This document shows positions 22,580 to 34,414 of a stretch of DNA of 64,000 nt, piece by piece. The DNA is from Craspedostauros australis (taxonomy: Eukaryota; Bacillariophyta; Bacillariophyceae; Mastogloiales; Achnanthaceae). The stretch covers positions 2,232,001 to 2,296,000 of the forward strand of contig JAMXDE010000010.1 in assembly GCA_026770025.1 (NCBI GenBank), given 5' to 3'. Within the stretch, counting starts at the first letter, position 1, and every line of letters begins with the position of its first letter. The translations under genes were made by a program, and so were the position numbers. The notes beneath the pieces were generated by a model, which saw nothing but the letters and a program-made list of their open reading frames with translations, did not search any database and had not been told where the DNA came from.

Positions 22580-24960
22580 GTTGACGTTGTTGCTGTGGTT
22601 GCTGTGGTTGCTGTTGCCTTGTCTTTGGTTGATTGGTTGGTTGGCTCGTGGTTTGATTGTTGACTTGTGTGTTTGTGTGTTTGTGTGATGATGGGAGGGA
22701 TGAGTTTCGTTGTTGTAGCTCTGTTTTTATGACGGAGCGGAGTGTTGTCCTTCTTTTTGGTTTTATGTGATCTTTCCTGCGATTGACGTGACCCCTCCTT
22801 GTTTTGCTTTGTGTTGCTTTCCTTTCCTTCGTCCTTGCCTTCGTCCTTGCTTTGTTTCGTTCCCTCTTGGTGGTTGTGTGGTTGCCTCATGATTGGTTGT
22901 TGGTGTTGTGTCTTTGTCCTCCTGTTTCTACAGGGCAGAGACCGCGTTGGTTTTTGCAAACTATTTGTTTGGTTTGTTCCTTTTGGACCAGGAAATGACG
23001 AGCGAGAACGAGATAAACCGTTGGGTGTGTTTGGTCGAGTGACATCAGCCCGCACTTAAACGCTTAGCAGCGCGATAAAACCAAGAGGGTCACAAGGTCA
23101 TTTGATGTTGTTCGCCTGCAACCAACAAAAGTGATCCAATCGAACGCGAAGCTGCTCCGACTCTTTGTGGTTTGTCCGATATCACCTGAGGACATCGCGA
23201 GTTCGTGAAATGCATCCATTCCCGACTTCTCAAGACAATTGGTAGCTGATATCTATTCTATGTACCGAGTAGTAGTATGTACACTTGCACTATGGGCACC
23301 AATAGACAACCATCGCGCTAGTAGAGCGAGTCGTCTCGAACCTTCAATGTTCAATTGTCGGCAGCTTGCTTGCGTCGACCTACGTACTCCACTCGCAGGT
23401 ACTAGTGCATGCCACAAGCACCAATGCAAAGGTTGGGCCCAGTAGGCTATGAATGTGAATTCCCATTTTTCCCAACTCCCTCGGAGCGATGGGACCGATG
23501 TGATCTTCCTTGCGGCTATGAAGTCCGGACCTTGACTTTGTCGTGAACAGCTAAATGGTTAACTATGAACACTGTTGATGGTCGAACTGTCGTCGCCATG
23601 GCGACATGGTGCATGATGGGCTTCAACTTGCAAGTCTTTTGCGCCAGGTACCGATTCAGCAAAGCAAATCGGGAGATTGCCGACGTGTACAGCACGAGTA
23701 CGGTACGTTGGTAGAGATTGGCCGAGGCGCAGAAGGTCGGTTGCAACGCAGCAACAGAGCCGAACGAAGCAGAGAGTATTGGCCGACTGGTTCCCACCGA
23801 GTATTCGTGCGGAGATAAGAAGAGACTGAGGCTTGGTGACATCACATGCGAACTATTCTACATCCCATACCAATGCAATGCACAACAAGGCATCCACAAT
23901 GCCCAGAGCTACTCGAGAGACGGAGCGCATTGTAGTGTTCAAATGCTCCTCCTGTCCGATGCCCATTGGTCGTGGATCTTGTGTTAGATTTCAGGAAGCT
24001 GTGAGGTTGTTGCTTCGCCGCTCCGAACCGCATTCGCGGGAAGAAGAAGTCGGCTTGTGCAAAAAAGGAATGGAAGGGACCCCCAAAAGCCATGACGTGG
24101 TTCCGCTCGTGGGATGAAGTTCTTCATCTTATCGTCGCTGTGTTCTTCGCGTCGCATTGGATGCACAGAAACTGTACACTCGTGTCTCGTCAGTCTTCAA
24201 TGGCGTTCGTTGGTCCAAGCTACGAATAGACCAGCGACATCCATCACAATTGACATTTCTAATGGCGTGGCAGTGATCACGTGGCCACGAAGAGGTGAGT
24301 GGAGGAACACAGCAATTACCCAACAGATTTCTCACACCTTTCCTTCAAGGAAGATGTTGACACCAGAAGGTTGCTGAAACCAGCAGCTCGCACCAGGACC
24401 GGCAGGCAGGTGCCAATCTCAGACAAGTATAGAGTAGTAAGTATGGTCCACGTCATGTCAGGAGAGGAAAGTTCAGGGTATGTTCCTTGATCGTCATGCA
24501 AACACTACAGGCCTAATTGTGCCAACGAGACGCTGGACGTTTGCCTCGAAAAGAACAAGGAGGCTGGGCGCTATCAACCGAAATGCTGGATCGACAGCTT
24601 CTTTGAGCAGGATGGCAACCGCCTAGACACGTGGTCTCTGTGGGATGTTTGGGGGAATGGCAAATCGCCAAACGCCACAAATGACCTTCTTTATCTTGGT
24701 CAGTCGCCACGAACAGAATAGGACCGGCATTGGGAAGTGGTGCCTGATACCTCGCCGATGGCGCCGATACCTGGCACATGCGCGCGAGCCATAATAGGTG
24801 TTATAGAATATTGCACTAACATATGAGCACTCCATGGTTTCGCATAGAGATCTATGCGCGCAGTGGAGGCTCACTTCGACCGCCCAGATGAAATGAAACA
24901 GGCAAGCGAGAGAAGGAGGCGAAGCATGGCAGCGATAAAAAAGCGGCGTCTCGCCACAGT
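22580..24960. other. Gene-poor stretch left of the TIR element
   Basis: The first 450 bases are T/G/C-rich on the plus strand and probably the leader and promoter of the HA-domain gene. The remainder shows only short frames without domains. Confidence 0.4.
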
Positions 24961-25096
24961 ATATGACCCGGGTTCAACAGGATCGATGGATATTCCCCGA
25001 TGATTCCAAATTGCTGCCTCTTAAACTTCACACATCGATAGCCCTATATGTGAGGACCCTACACAACCCTCAAGACCCCCCCTATCTCCTTTAGTT
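24961..25096 (+). repeat. Left terminal inverted repeat (136 bp)
   Basis: Exact inverse of 28826-28961. It contains a run of seven C matched by seven G on the other side. Confidence 0.95.
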
Positions 25097-28000
25097 TATA
25101 AGTTATAAGAGGTTAAAGTTGGGTCATCGCGCCGGCCGGCCAAAAGATTTTCTCGCGATGCTCCGTGGTAAGATATTTAGCGTCTTCTGCGACACCGTTG
25201 AGATCGGCGGCAAACATGGTGTTTAGATCCCAAACACGTTCAAACCATGGCAGGATCGGTGTTTGGACGTCCCGTCCATGGTGTGCTCGACGTCCCCCCT
25301 ATGCTGTGTTCGACGTCGCACCTATGGTGTGTTGGATGTCTGGTGATGTTCTCCGGACATTCTCCACAAGACTCCTTCCCGCGGCTCGTACGAAAGCAAG
25401 ACGACCGATCCTGTTCTTCGTAGCATGTCATGACATTTCTTTTCTGTTCTTCGTACAAAATTGTCTTGCTTTTCTTTCGAAGAAGCTCCTTCCGGTTCTT
25501 TTCGTTTCTTTCGGCATCCAAAATGGTTTGGTTCGATTCAGTCGTCGGCGTCAGCCGACCATTGCCATCCGTTGTTCGGACGTTACCCTGTGCTACAGGT
25601 TTCGCTGGCGTCATCTTCTGTTGTATCGTTCGTTAAGTAGAATTGTGTCATTCTGCGTCACATGATGTCGTCGCACCGGCTTCTTCTCCAGAGTGGGAGA
25701 ATTGTGTGGGGACGGGCAGACGTATTCGATGGTGGTTTTGTTTGTTTCATCATGGTGGCTTGCTCCTGTTGGCAGTCATCAAGTACCCTACTCCTGTGTG
25801 TGTGTGTGCTCTCCCCTGCGCACCGCACACAATCACCCCCTTCCTTTCGTCTCCTTCGCGCAAAAGCAGAATGCCAAAGGCACATGCCCTCTTGCGTTTC
25901 CATACAGCTCCGTGAGAGACGGGGGAGACAACACCGAGGTGCGGGTCGCTGTGGAGGGGGTGGCGAGAGACGTCAGTTTGTCGTGGGCGATTCATCCTGT
26001 CGTTTACCGCTGCAGTTCATCGGGCAGCCTCTTGCAGTTGGTCTTTTGCAGACGTCTGCACGTCCCCCTTCAGACGAGAAATGATTCGCTAGTTGACCGG
26101 CCTTCGGCATCACAATACCATCTCTATATCAACATATCGTATGTGCGGGACAGGCCAAATCGGGAGGCCATGGACATGCCAGCACCTCGAGTCCGTGCAC
26201 AGTCCATGTCTGGAGATGGTCGATGTCGCTCGGAGACTCGGCTGTGGTGGCAAATCCCAAGAGCAGCGTGCCGCACCCCTTGCCTCGGCAGCACGCTGCA
26301 TTCATGCAAAACGTCCGCATCGAACTTGACGTTGCCGTATCTGATGTTGCATCACATCATACGTCATCAGCATCGGAGTCTTTCACCGCTATCACAACCC
26401 CTCATCTCATGATGAAGCATCGCAATGGCAGCAGCTTCCGTATCCGTCATGGCAGGCAGCATCAGCAGCAGGAGCACTGCACATTGCATACAGATACATC
26501 CCGTCCACGTCAGTCTCCGTGCTTGTCTTCATCTCCATGCCCGCGAGCAGCTGCACCAGCAACATGGCTCGTCACATGAGACCGCATGTCTATGGCGCGG
26601 AAGTCAGTGTCCTGGTGCACAATATGGATCAACCGCCCATCCCATGCAGCCGCCTCCGGTCGATGTCGGCATCCGGAGTTCATATCGAGCTGCATGCCTT
26701 TCCGCGATGGTGACTGCGGCCCTGGCTCAAATTACAAGACCAAAACGGCCAACGGTGGCTAACCACTGGCCCTCTTCGTCAGCATCGGTGTCCGCATCCA
26801 ACAACCGCACACCAAAATCAGGACCAGCACGAATGCAACTCCTCTGACGCGTTATCTCGTCGCGTCAATCTTCATGTCTCTGCCCAAGACGCACCGAAGA
26901 AGATGCCATCGAACCCTGCCGCATTTCACCACCTACCATACAACGTTATTATGAGGGCATTGCCCACAGCAACCGCAGCAGCATCGCAGCCCACCGCGTT
27001 GGATCGGATGCAGTCGCCACTATCAACACATCATTTCATGATAGCAGAGCAGACTACGTCGCATCCGATCCATTTGGTCATTCATTCTCAGATACGATCA
27101 CGCTTGTGTGCGCTACAATGGAATCACCTTGCGGTTAATCCCTTTGCGGTAGAATCACATCGCAGTCGAATCGCCTTGCCGTCCAACCACCCGCCCATCT
27201 GCAGATCGCCACACTAACACGCCACTACCCCATTCATTCTTTGAGCCTATTGCATCCGCATCCAGTCAATGGTCACCAGCAGTACCAACACCATCGCGGC
27301 CTGTATGATCTAATCAAACTGACAACCGCACCTGTGTCCATGCCTACCAGCGGCCTCCCACGCATCGTGGATAGCGCACACCGCCTCCATGCCTGTGCGC
27401 ATACCCCTATTCATCTTCTTCTTTTCGAATACGAACCGCAACGGCAGCAAGCAAATGAAAAGAAACACGGCCGGTTGCGATGCACAACACCAAAGCGATC
27501 GCATATCCAACTGCCACCGCAACATGCCTACTAATGCACTGTGATTTCTGTTTCTCCCTCGGCATCGCATCCCTTCTGTCGCTACGTGCGGAGGCGTGTA
27601 CGTTTGCAACAGCATCGGCAGTGGCAGTGAGACACCCACATCGACGACAACCGATCCACTCCGCGCCAAAGTTTGGGACCGTATCCGTTCGCGGTATCGA
27701 CGCGGCCCATTGCATCATGAGACGTCGACGGTTGAGTTGATGGTGACAGCACTACCTGCATCAACAGGATCATTCACAGGTAAGTATAGAAATAAAACCC
27801 ATCTTTGATGCACGGACTTGTTCTCTGAACAACGCTGGTAAATGATGGAAACACTTCATTGCAACAGCTAATTCAACCACACGTACGTACGTATAATACT
27901 GTAGTATACCCTAGTATATTCAATTATCTTCTATTATACTCTATTCTATCGTATCAGTAGTTCCGTCTGATTCCTGTTGAACTGCAACAACAGCCACGAG

Positions 28001-28479
28001 AGTTTTTCATCCAACTGCGCGATCCTGTTGTGCTTTGCGGACGGCAATCACGAGAACAACTCCAAACCAGCAACAGCAAACCCCTGGTGATGCCATACAA
28101 AACGCACTAATACATACCGATACGATACACCATCTCATTTGAACCATAAACTGAGCGTATCATGTGAATGCTGGACTTTTGACGAGAGTGAACGTCGCAC
28201 TTTAATCAACATTATTTGTATTGCCATTTCGGTCCGTACGACTACGTGTTGTGATGTCCAAAAACTCTAGGGGACACCCCCGCTTCATGGTCCATGATCA
28301 TGCCCATCCCCGTCACATCCATCGTATCCGAGCATCCTATCGCTCTGAACGCTTTCGTATCCATCGGCTGGGCATGTATTGTGCCAGGTTTGCTCATTGT
28401 TCTCTCTCCAGCTTGCGATATGTGGAAATCTGGAGTTTCGACACCAGGCGAAAAACTCCAGTCCTCTGTCATGCAATCT

Positions 28480-28546
28480 GTTAGGGTTAGGGTTAGTACT
28501 AGGGTTAGGTTGGGGTTAGTACTGGGGTTAAGTTAGGGTTAGGGGG
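28480..28546 (+). repeat. Degenerate interstitial telomeric (TTAGGG) array
   Basis: Contains TTAGGG units in tandem with variants (TTAGG, TTGGGG, TTAAG) broken twice by the same insert TTAGTACT. It lies inside the TIR element, 280 bases from its right inverted repeat. TTAGGG is the telomere repeat of diatoms and many eukaryotes. Confidence 0.85.
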
Positions 28547-28825
28547 CTTGGGGTTCGGGATGCCACCACCAGGCAACATCAAATGAGCAGCGCACCGCTG
28601 TTCCGGAAGCCGAGCAAGTCGTGGAAACCATGGGCGCCAATTCTGCAACGGACAATGACATGTCGTGTTGGACTAGCTTCCCACTTTTTCAAACACTGAT
28701 TGTCGAACGGGAACCCCAATCTTTCCCGAAATCCACGCTCAAAAGTATCAAAACAGTGACGTCTGTACGTCGCCTCCAAATTAGTTGTAGCCTTACCTCA
28801 AAACTAAAATTAAAATAACTTCTGA

Positions 28826-28961
28826 ACTAAAGGAGATAGGGGGGGGTCTTGAGGGTTGTGTAGGGTCCTCACATATAGGGCTATCGATGTGTGAAGTTTA
28901 AGAGGCAGCAATTTGGAATCATCGGGGAATATCCATCGATCCTGTTGAACCCGGGTCATAT
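28826..28961 (-). repeat. Right terminal inverted repeat (136 bp)
   Basis: Exact inverse of 24961-25096. Confidence 0.95.
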
Positions 28962-28995
28962 GGTACGAGTCGACTGCCACCCGTTTCGTACCATA

Positions 28996-29614
28996 TCCCT
29001 AATGAGATTTTGGGCCCCCGATGTGACAAATTTGGCACTTCACATTGATGTGACAAATTTGGATCGATGTGCCACATTTGTCACATCCTGTGTGTTCGCA
29101 TCGGCCAGCTGAGGTGGTACTGATAAAGTTTTTTGACTTCCACACAGCGTTATCGCGGAGAGGCGCTTTTGTGTCCTCAAAACTCTTGATTGTTGTTTCT
29201 CCAGGATTGGCGTTTGTGCTTCTGTTGGTTTCCGACGACGGTGAGACTATTCGATGCTTCACGGAACTTGTTTCAGTGCTATTTCCAAGCGAAGTCTGCG
29301 ATTTTCATCCAATCATTGTCTTTCAACAGTGTCTATGCACGAAGCGTTCCGGCTTGTTGATAAATAATTCATTTATGGGGTATGTCCTTAGGGTTCTGAA
29401 TTCCTTATGTGGCCTTGTTTGCAGCGGAAATTGCCTGCGCCAGAAGGTTCCAGTTATACAATGAGAGAAGCCACCACACTGGAGGACCATGTTGGTCTGG
29501 CATGCGATCTCGCCACCTACACGTGGAGGCCATATAGTGCTGTTGATGCGAACCCAAAAGAAGTGACAAATTTGGCACATGTGCCAAATTTGTCAGCAAA
29601 AAACTCATTAGGGA
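28996..29614. mobile_element. MITE-like element, 0.62 kb, TA target sites
   Basis: Its ends are TCCCTAATGAG and the inverse CTCATTAGGGA, flanked on each side by TA, so the inverted match reads ATATCCCTAATGAG over 14 bases. Just inside both ends are copies of the 14-mer TGACAAATTTGGCA and its inverse: two or three at the left (29024-29095) and a perfect palindrome of two copies at the right. The short minus-strand frames inside might be a relic of a transposase but I cannot identify one. TA target sites and short TIRs suit a Tc1/mariner-related MITE. Confidence 0.7.
29564..29595. repeat. 32-bp perfect palindrome
   Basis: Made of TGACAAATTTGGCACA joined to its exact reverse complement. The same half-site recurs near the left end of the same element, so it may be a subterminal transposase-binding repeat. 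Confidence 0.9.
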
Positions 29615-32098
29615 TATTCAAGAAAATTGGTCGCGGTTGTGATCTTGAATGTCGTTGCGCTCGCTCCGAAACGAAACTGCACTGTTCTGGCATCGATCTG
29701 TCAACCATCCTACGGAACGCCCCATCATGCATCATGACGGAGGACAAGTTCGCGGGGAAGCAGCCAACCAGCACCATGGAAGTGAAGTCTATCACGGTCC
29801 TCGTAATCGTGCTTGTACACCGTGGCTCGTACGAGCACAAGCGCGCAAGATGATGACATCAGCATGCTGCTGTGACTGGTATTGTTCAGAACATGGAGAC
29901 AAAACCAGTTTGACCGAAAGGTCGAAAGCGTGGCAGAGTAGAGCAGAGCACATCGGAGAGACGAAGCTGTCCTTTGTTGTTGGTTCTGACCATTTGGTCC
30001 AGTTTGGCGTTGTTGGTTGGTCGTAGCTCGCGCGAGTCCGAGCACGAGCACGAGCACGAGTATGTCTCTGTCTCCAATTGAGGGGTCGGCAATTCGCACA
30101 GCTGAACCACGGCCTCACGACTCACGTCTTTGCTTTCGGCAGGCGGCCGCCAGAAGTTTGGCCTCTCGTGTCTGATTTGCAATTCAGACGGTCATGGGTT
30201 TGCACAACCGCCGCGCAAGTCGGTCACTCTACCAAGTATTTGTATCGAATGTGTAGAGCAGAGTAGAGTGAGTACCTCTCTCACTCTCTCTCTCTCTGCT
30301 GCTGCTACTCCACTATCCCGGCCTCGAAGGCGACGTGGTCACAGAGATGTCCAGTTTATAAGTTCGCTGCGACGTTCGGTCCGGTGCTTGATGCTATTGA
30401 ATGCGGAAGGTGCAGCGTCGATTGATAGACGACCACGGCGAATCTTTTGTGTTGGGAGTGATCGTGGTTGGGTGAGCTACGAGAGGTGCTGGCACAACTC
30501 ATTCATGTTCGGGTCAATCCAATTGTAAAATAAGAGACGCAGACACACGAATAGAGAGAGACCGGCATCTGGGATCTGCGAGTACTGGTGGAATGATGAA
30601 TTCGTGCCCGATGTCGGTCTCCTTGGCGCCTGCGACTTTTCCAACAGCCATGGGGGATTGATGGACAAACCAGACATGCGAGAACCAGCTGATGGATGCG
30701 GAGACGGACGGAGATGGTCAAGGCACGGAGGCACCGAACCTAGACACGTGCGGTAATGTTGGATGACGTTCACGATCACACACTCTACTGACACTACACT
30801 ATTGGACTGTCATACTGCAAAAATACACCCTCGGCGAGGACTCGTACGCTGACTTCCACAACCTCGATCAATTTTTGTCGTCCTGTCACTGTTCGTCCGT
30901 GTATGGTGTAATTCGCAGAACACCCATGGCATCCTACGCACAAGCATTGGTACCACCGCCGCAACCTCGCAATTCACAATAGAAAGAACATTGCAAACAG
31001 ACATTCCACAGTTATTCCTGTCTCGCTACGTTTCTTGTCTGCGCTATCAATACGAGTTGACAGTAGATGGAAAACAGCGCAATGGCGGTGTTATCCACGC
31101 CAGCTTATTGGATTGCACAGAGTAAGTGTGTGTGCCATAGATCGTATTTTATGTCGTGCCATACATACTCACAAGTTTGGATTGGTGATCACATCCAAGC
31201 ACCCGAGCACCCGAGCACAGGATTCTCTCCGCAGACCCGCGGACGGAGGAAGCGAGCAAGAGAGGATGTTGGCATGCCCTTCATTTCTCCACCTTTTCGC
31301 GACGACGGTGAAGAGGAGCGTTTGTCGCCGAGCACACGATTCTGCCACAGGCGGCGCAATTGGATGGATTCCGCCACCAAGATCGGGCGATGGACTGTCC
31401 ACGACGGTGCGACGCATCTGTGACCTGAAAAGCGCATCGTCGTTTACCTCTGAGCGATGGATGGTGTGCCGCTGCACGCAAGAAGTGTGTCGTTGCTGTT
31501 TGGCCACAAACTCGGCTCGTCGCTGTACACTTCGAGTACTATGTGCGCAGATCCGTCTCTTTCCCGCGGAACCATTTCTTCAGCACGAGTACGACCGTGG
31601 GTGGTACGCAGGACCGCGCTACCTGCATTTCTATGCTCCTTGAAGTGCAGCGGATCACTTGGTCCATGAAGAACGCTTGCAAATGCTTCGGATTGTGGTG
31701 CGTCAGGGGTTCGCCTTCATTGGACGCATTCGTATTCGTATTCGCTGGTCACGTCAGATGATCCCGGATTTCATTGGTCTTGCTTCACGATCGTGACACT
31801 TCTGCGAGGTGACGACAAGTTCGACCACATGTGAAAGTCATGGTAGTCGAAAGATGCTTTCCAAACCCACATGAAAACAACCCAGTCGTGAACAGTGACA
31901 GCAGCAACAACTTCCGCGCATGATCTCGATCCAAATCGCGTGATCGGACCCAACCTGTATCCGACGATGGTCGGTCTCCAAAGCTCATTGTGTTTGAGAG
32001 ATGCTCACGAGTTATATTCCATTGGAGCACGAGCTACAGGACAGTAGTGGAAAGAACGATCGCAACATCAAGGCAAAGGGAACAAAAGCAGCAGCAGG
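29615..32098. other. 2.5-kb intergenic region before XPB
   Basis: Only overlapping frames of 60-200 codons without domains. A CT tract followed by CTG repeats lies at 30281-30309. The last few hundred bases would be the XPB promoter and leader. Confidence 0.4.
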
Positions 32099-34414
32099 AT
32101 GGACTCGAGCGAAGGCAACGATGAGTACTCCACAGCTCGCAAGCTCGTGATGCGCGCGGCAAAGCGAGAGCAGGCACTGACTTCGTTGAAGGGGAAAGGG
32201 ATGGCCGACGGCTCGGGCGGTCTGGCCTCGGGCATCGGTGCGGACTTCTCCAACATGAGGCTGAAGCCCGATCACATCCAGCGACCGTGCTGGGTGTGCC
32301 CCGATGGCAACATCTACTTGGAGGCCTTCCACGATCTGTACACCCAGGCCTACGACTTCCTCGTCGCCATCGCGGAGCCAGTGGCGAGACCCGAATTCCT
32401 GCACCAGTACAAGCTCACGCCGTACAGCCTGTACGCTGCCGTGGCAACCAACATCGCAACCGAGAGCATCATCTCCGTTCTGGAGCGCTTGTCCAAGAAC
32501 GCGCTGCCGAAGGATGTGAAGAAGTTCATCCGGGATTGCACCACCAAGTACGGAAAGGCCAAGCTCGTTCTGAAGCACAACAAGTTCTACGTCGAGTCCG
32601 AGTACCCCATGGTGCTGCGAGAATTGCTAAGAGATCCCACCATCGCACAGGCCAGGGTGCAGGAGGATATCGACAACGTCGATGAGCATGGCTTCATCAC
32701 GCAGACGAAGGCGGAAGAAATGAAGGAGAACTTGCACATCCTGCGCGAACCTGACGAGGATTCGGACGAGGAGGAGGGAGGTGACTCGCAGCAGGCCGCG
32801 AAGCCCGCCACCGTGGTCTCGTTCCAGGTGGACGGCAGCAAGGTGGAGAGCGTCAAGCGCCAGGCCATCGAACTAGACTACCCGCTCATGGAGGAGTACG
32901 ACTTTCGCAACGATCACACAAACCCAAACATCCCCATGATGGACCTCAAGCCGATCACCAGAATCCGCCGGTACCAGGAGCGTTCCCTCGCGAAGATGTT
33001 TGGTAACGGCCGCGCGCGATCCGGAATCATCGTGCTGCCGTGCGGTGCAGGCAAGACGCTGACGGGCGTGACCGCCGCCCAGACCATCAAAAAGTCCGTG
33101 GTGTGCTTGGCGACCAACGCCGTCTCGGTCCTTCAATGGAAGTATCAGTTCCAGAAGTGGACCAACATCCCGGATGACCGCATCGCAGTCTTCACCAGCG
33201 ACCAGAAGGAGAATCTGCACCCAGAGGCGTGCGTGCTGGTCACGACCTACACCATGATCTCGTATTCCGGAAACCGGTCCGATCAATCGCAAAAGGTCAT
33301 GGACCAGATCACGGGCCGCGAGTGGGGCCTGCTCCTCATGGACGAGGTGCACGTCGTCCCAGCCAAGATGTTCCGCCGCGTCATCGGCAGCGTCAAGGCG
33401 CACTGCCGGCTGGGCCTCACGGCGACTCTCGTGCGTGAGGATGACCTCATCTCCGATCTCAACTTCCTCATCGGTCCGAAGCTCTACGAGGCCAACTGGA
33501 TGGATCTCACCGCTCAGGGGTACCTGGCGAACGTGCAGTGTATCGAGGTGTGGTGCCCCATGACGGGACCCTTCATGAAGGAATACCTCATGGCGACCAA
33601 CGCCCGGCTGAAGCAGTTGCTCTACGTCATGAACCCTTCCAAGCTCCGCGCCGTTGAGTACCTGGTGCGATTCCACGAAAGCCGCGGCGACAAGATCATC
33701 GTCTTTTCCGACCTCGTGTACTCGCTCAAGCTGTACGCCGAGATGCTCGTGAAGCCATTGATCTACGGTGAGACACCCGAGAAGGAGCGTCAGGCCATCC
33801 TGGGTACGTTCCGTTCGACGGACGCCGTGCGCACCATCTGTATTTCGAAGGTCGGAGACACGTCCATCGATCTGCCCGAGGCCAACGTCATCATCCAGGT
33901 CTCCAGCCACTTCGGTAGTCGTCGACAGGAGGCGCAACGCCTGGGACGTATCCTGCGTCCCAAGTCGTATACGCAGACGGACGGCAGCAACCGCAGCAAC
34001 TTCAACGCCTTCTTCTACACCCTCGTCAGTTCCGACACGCAGGAGATGTTCTACTCCGCCAAACGCCAGCAGTATCTCATCGATCAAGGTTACACCTTCA
34101 AGATCGTCACGAACCTCTGCGACAAGGCCGCGGAAGAGGCCGTCAAGAACAACTATGCCTACAGCACCCCGGAAAAAGATCGCGAGCTTTTGCGCACCGT
34201 TCTGACCTCCGAGAGCGACCTCGAGAAGGAGCAGAAGGCGGAGGACACCGCCATCCGCAAGAGCAACCAAGACGGTGCGGCCATGGCCGATGCCGGTGTG
34301 AAACGCTCCGTCGGATCCTCCATGGCACAGATGAGCGGAGGATCCGGCATGCGGTACCGCGAGGTTTCCAAGTCGAAGAAGCATCCGCTGTTCCGCAAAC
34401 GTCAACGGCGGTAG
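32099..34414 (+). CDS. ERCC3: TFIIH helicase subunit XPB/ERCC3 (Rad25/Ssl2)
   Basis: 771 residues, intronless, from ATGG with A at -3. XPB is the ATP-dependent 3'-5' DNA translocase of TFIIH that opens promoters for RNA polymerase II and DNA at lesions in nucleotide excision repair. In order: an N-terminal XPB domain (residues 60-180, WVCPDGNIYLEAF), an acidic linker (about 220), helicase domain 1 with the Walker A CGAGKT (315-320), the DEVH box (415-418) and the XPB-specific RED motif (446-448), then a thumb-like segment, helicase domain 2 with the arginine-finger motif QEAQRLGRILRPK (610-622), and a basic C-terminus (KKHPLFRKRQRR). Length and motifs match human and yeast XPB. All catalytic motifs are intact, so it should be functional. 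Confidence 0.97.
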   Translation: MDSSEGNDEYSTARKLVMRAAKREQALTSLKGKGMADGSGGLASGIGADFSNMRLKPDHIQRPCWVCPDGNIYLEAFHDLYTQAYDFLVAIAEPVARPEFLHQYKLTPYSLYAAVATNIATESIISVLERLSKNALPKDVKKFIRDCTTKYGKAKLVLKHNKFYVESEYPMVLRELLRDPTIAQARVQEDIDNVDEHGFITQTKAEEMKENLHILREPDEDSDEEEGGDSQQAAKPATVVSFQVDGSKVESVKRQAIELDYPLMEEYDFRNDHTNPNIPMMDLKPITRIRRYQERSLAKMFGNGRARSGIIVLPCGAGKTLTGVTAAQTIKKSVVCLATNAVSVLQWKYQFQKWTNIPDDRIAVFTSDQKENLHPEACVLVTTYTMISYSGNRSDQSQKVMDQITGREWGLLLMDEVHVVPAKMFRRVIGSVKAHCRLGLTATLVREDDLISDLNFLIGPKLYEANWMDLTAQGYLANVQCIEVWCPMTGPFMKEYLMATNARLKQLLYVMNPSKLRAVEYLVRFHESRGDKIIVFSDLVYSLKLYAEMLVKPLIYGETPEKERQAILGTFRSTDAVRTICISKVGDTSIDLPEANVIIQVSSHFGSRRQEAQRLGRILRPKSYTQTDGSNRSNFNAFFYTLVSSDTQEMFYSAKRQQYLIDQGYTFKIVTNLCDKAAEEAVKNNYAYSTPEKDRELLRTVLTSESDLEKEQKAEDTAIRKSNQDGAAMADAGVKRSVGSSMAQMSGGSGMRYREVSKSKKHPLFRKRQRR

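Larger units (their letters stand above)
24961..28961. mobile_element. 4.0-kb DNA-transposon-like element with 136-bp perfect TIRs
   Basis: The 136 bases at 24961-25096 are the exact reverse complement of 28826-28961; the match ends abruptly at the next base (T versus C). The outer end reads ATATGACCCGGGTTCAACAG. The flanking ATAT at both ends allows a TA (or ATAT) target duplication with an element core starting TGACCCGGG. The 3.7-kb interior has no open frame with transposase features, so it looks non-autonomous. Near the left end (about 25240-25345) are three or four imperfect repeats of about 28 bp containing TCGACGTC, and near the right end a degenerate TTAGGG array. Perfect long TIRs imply recent movement or recent gene conversion. 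The superfamily cannot be fixed from ends alone; a TA target would suit Tc1/mariner-like or similar. Confidence 0.88.

Noticed and set aside
25165-26579. Frames of 80-240 codons inside the TIR element as a possible transposase
   Set aside because: No DDE-type motif or consistent frame was seen; the element is better called non-autonomous.
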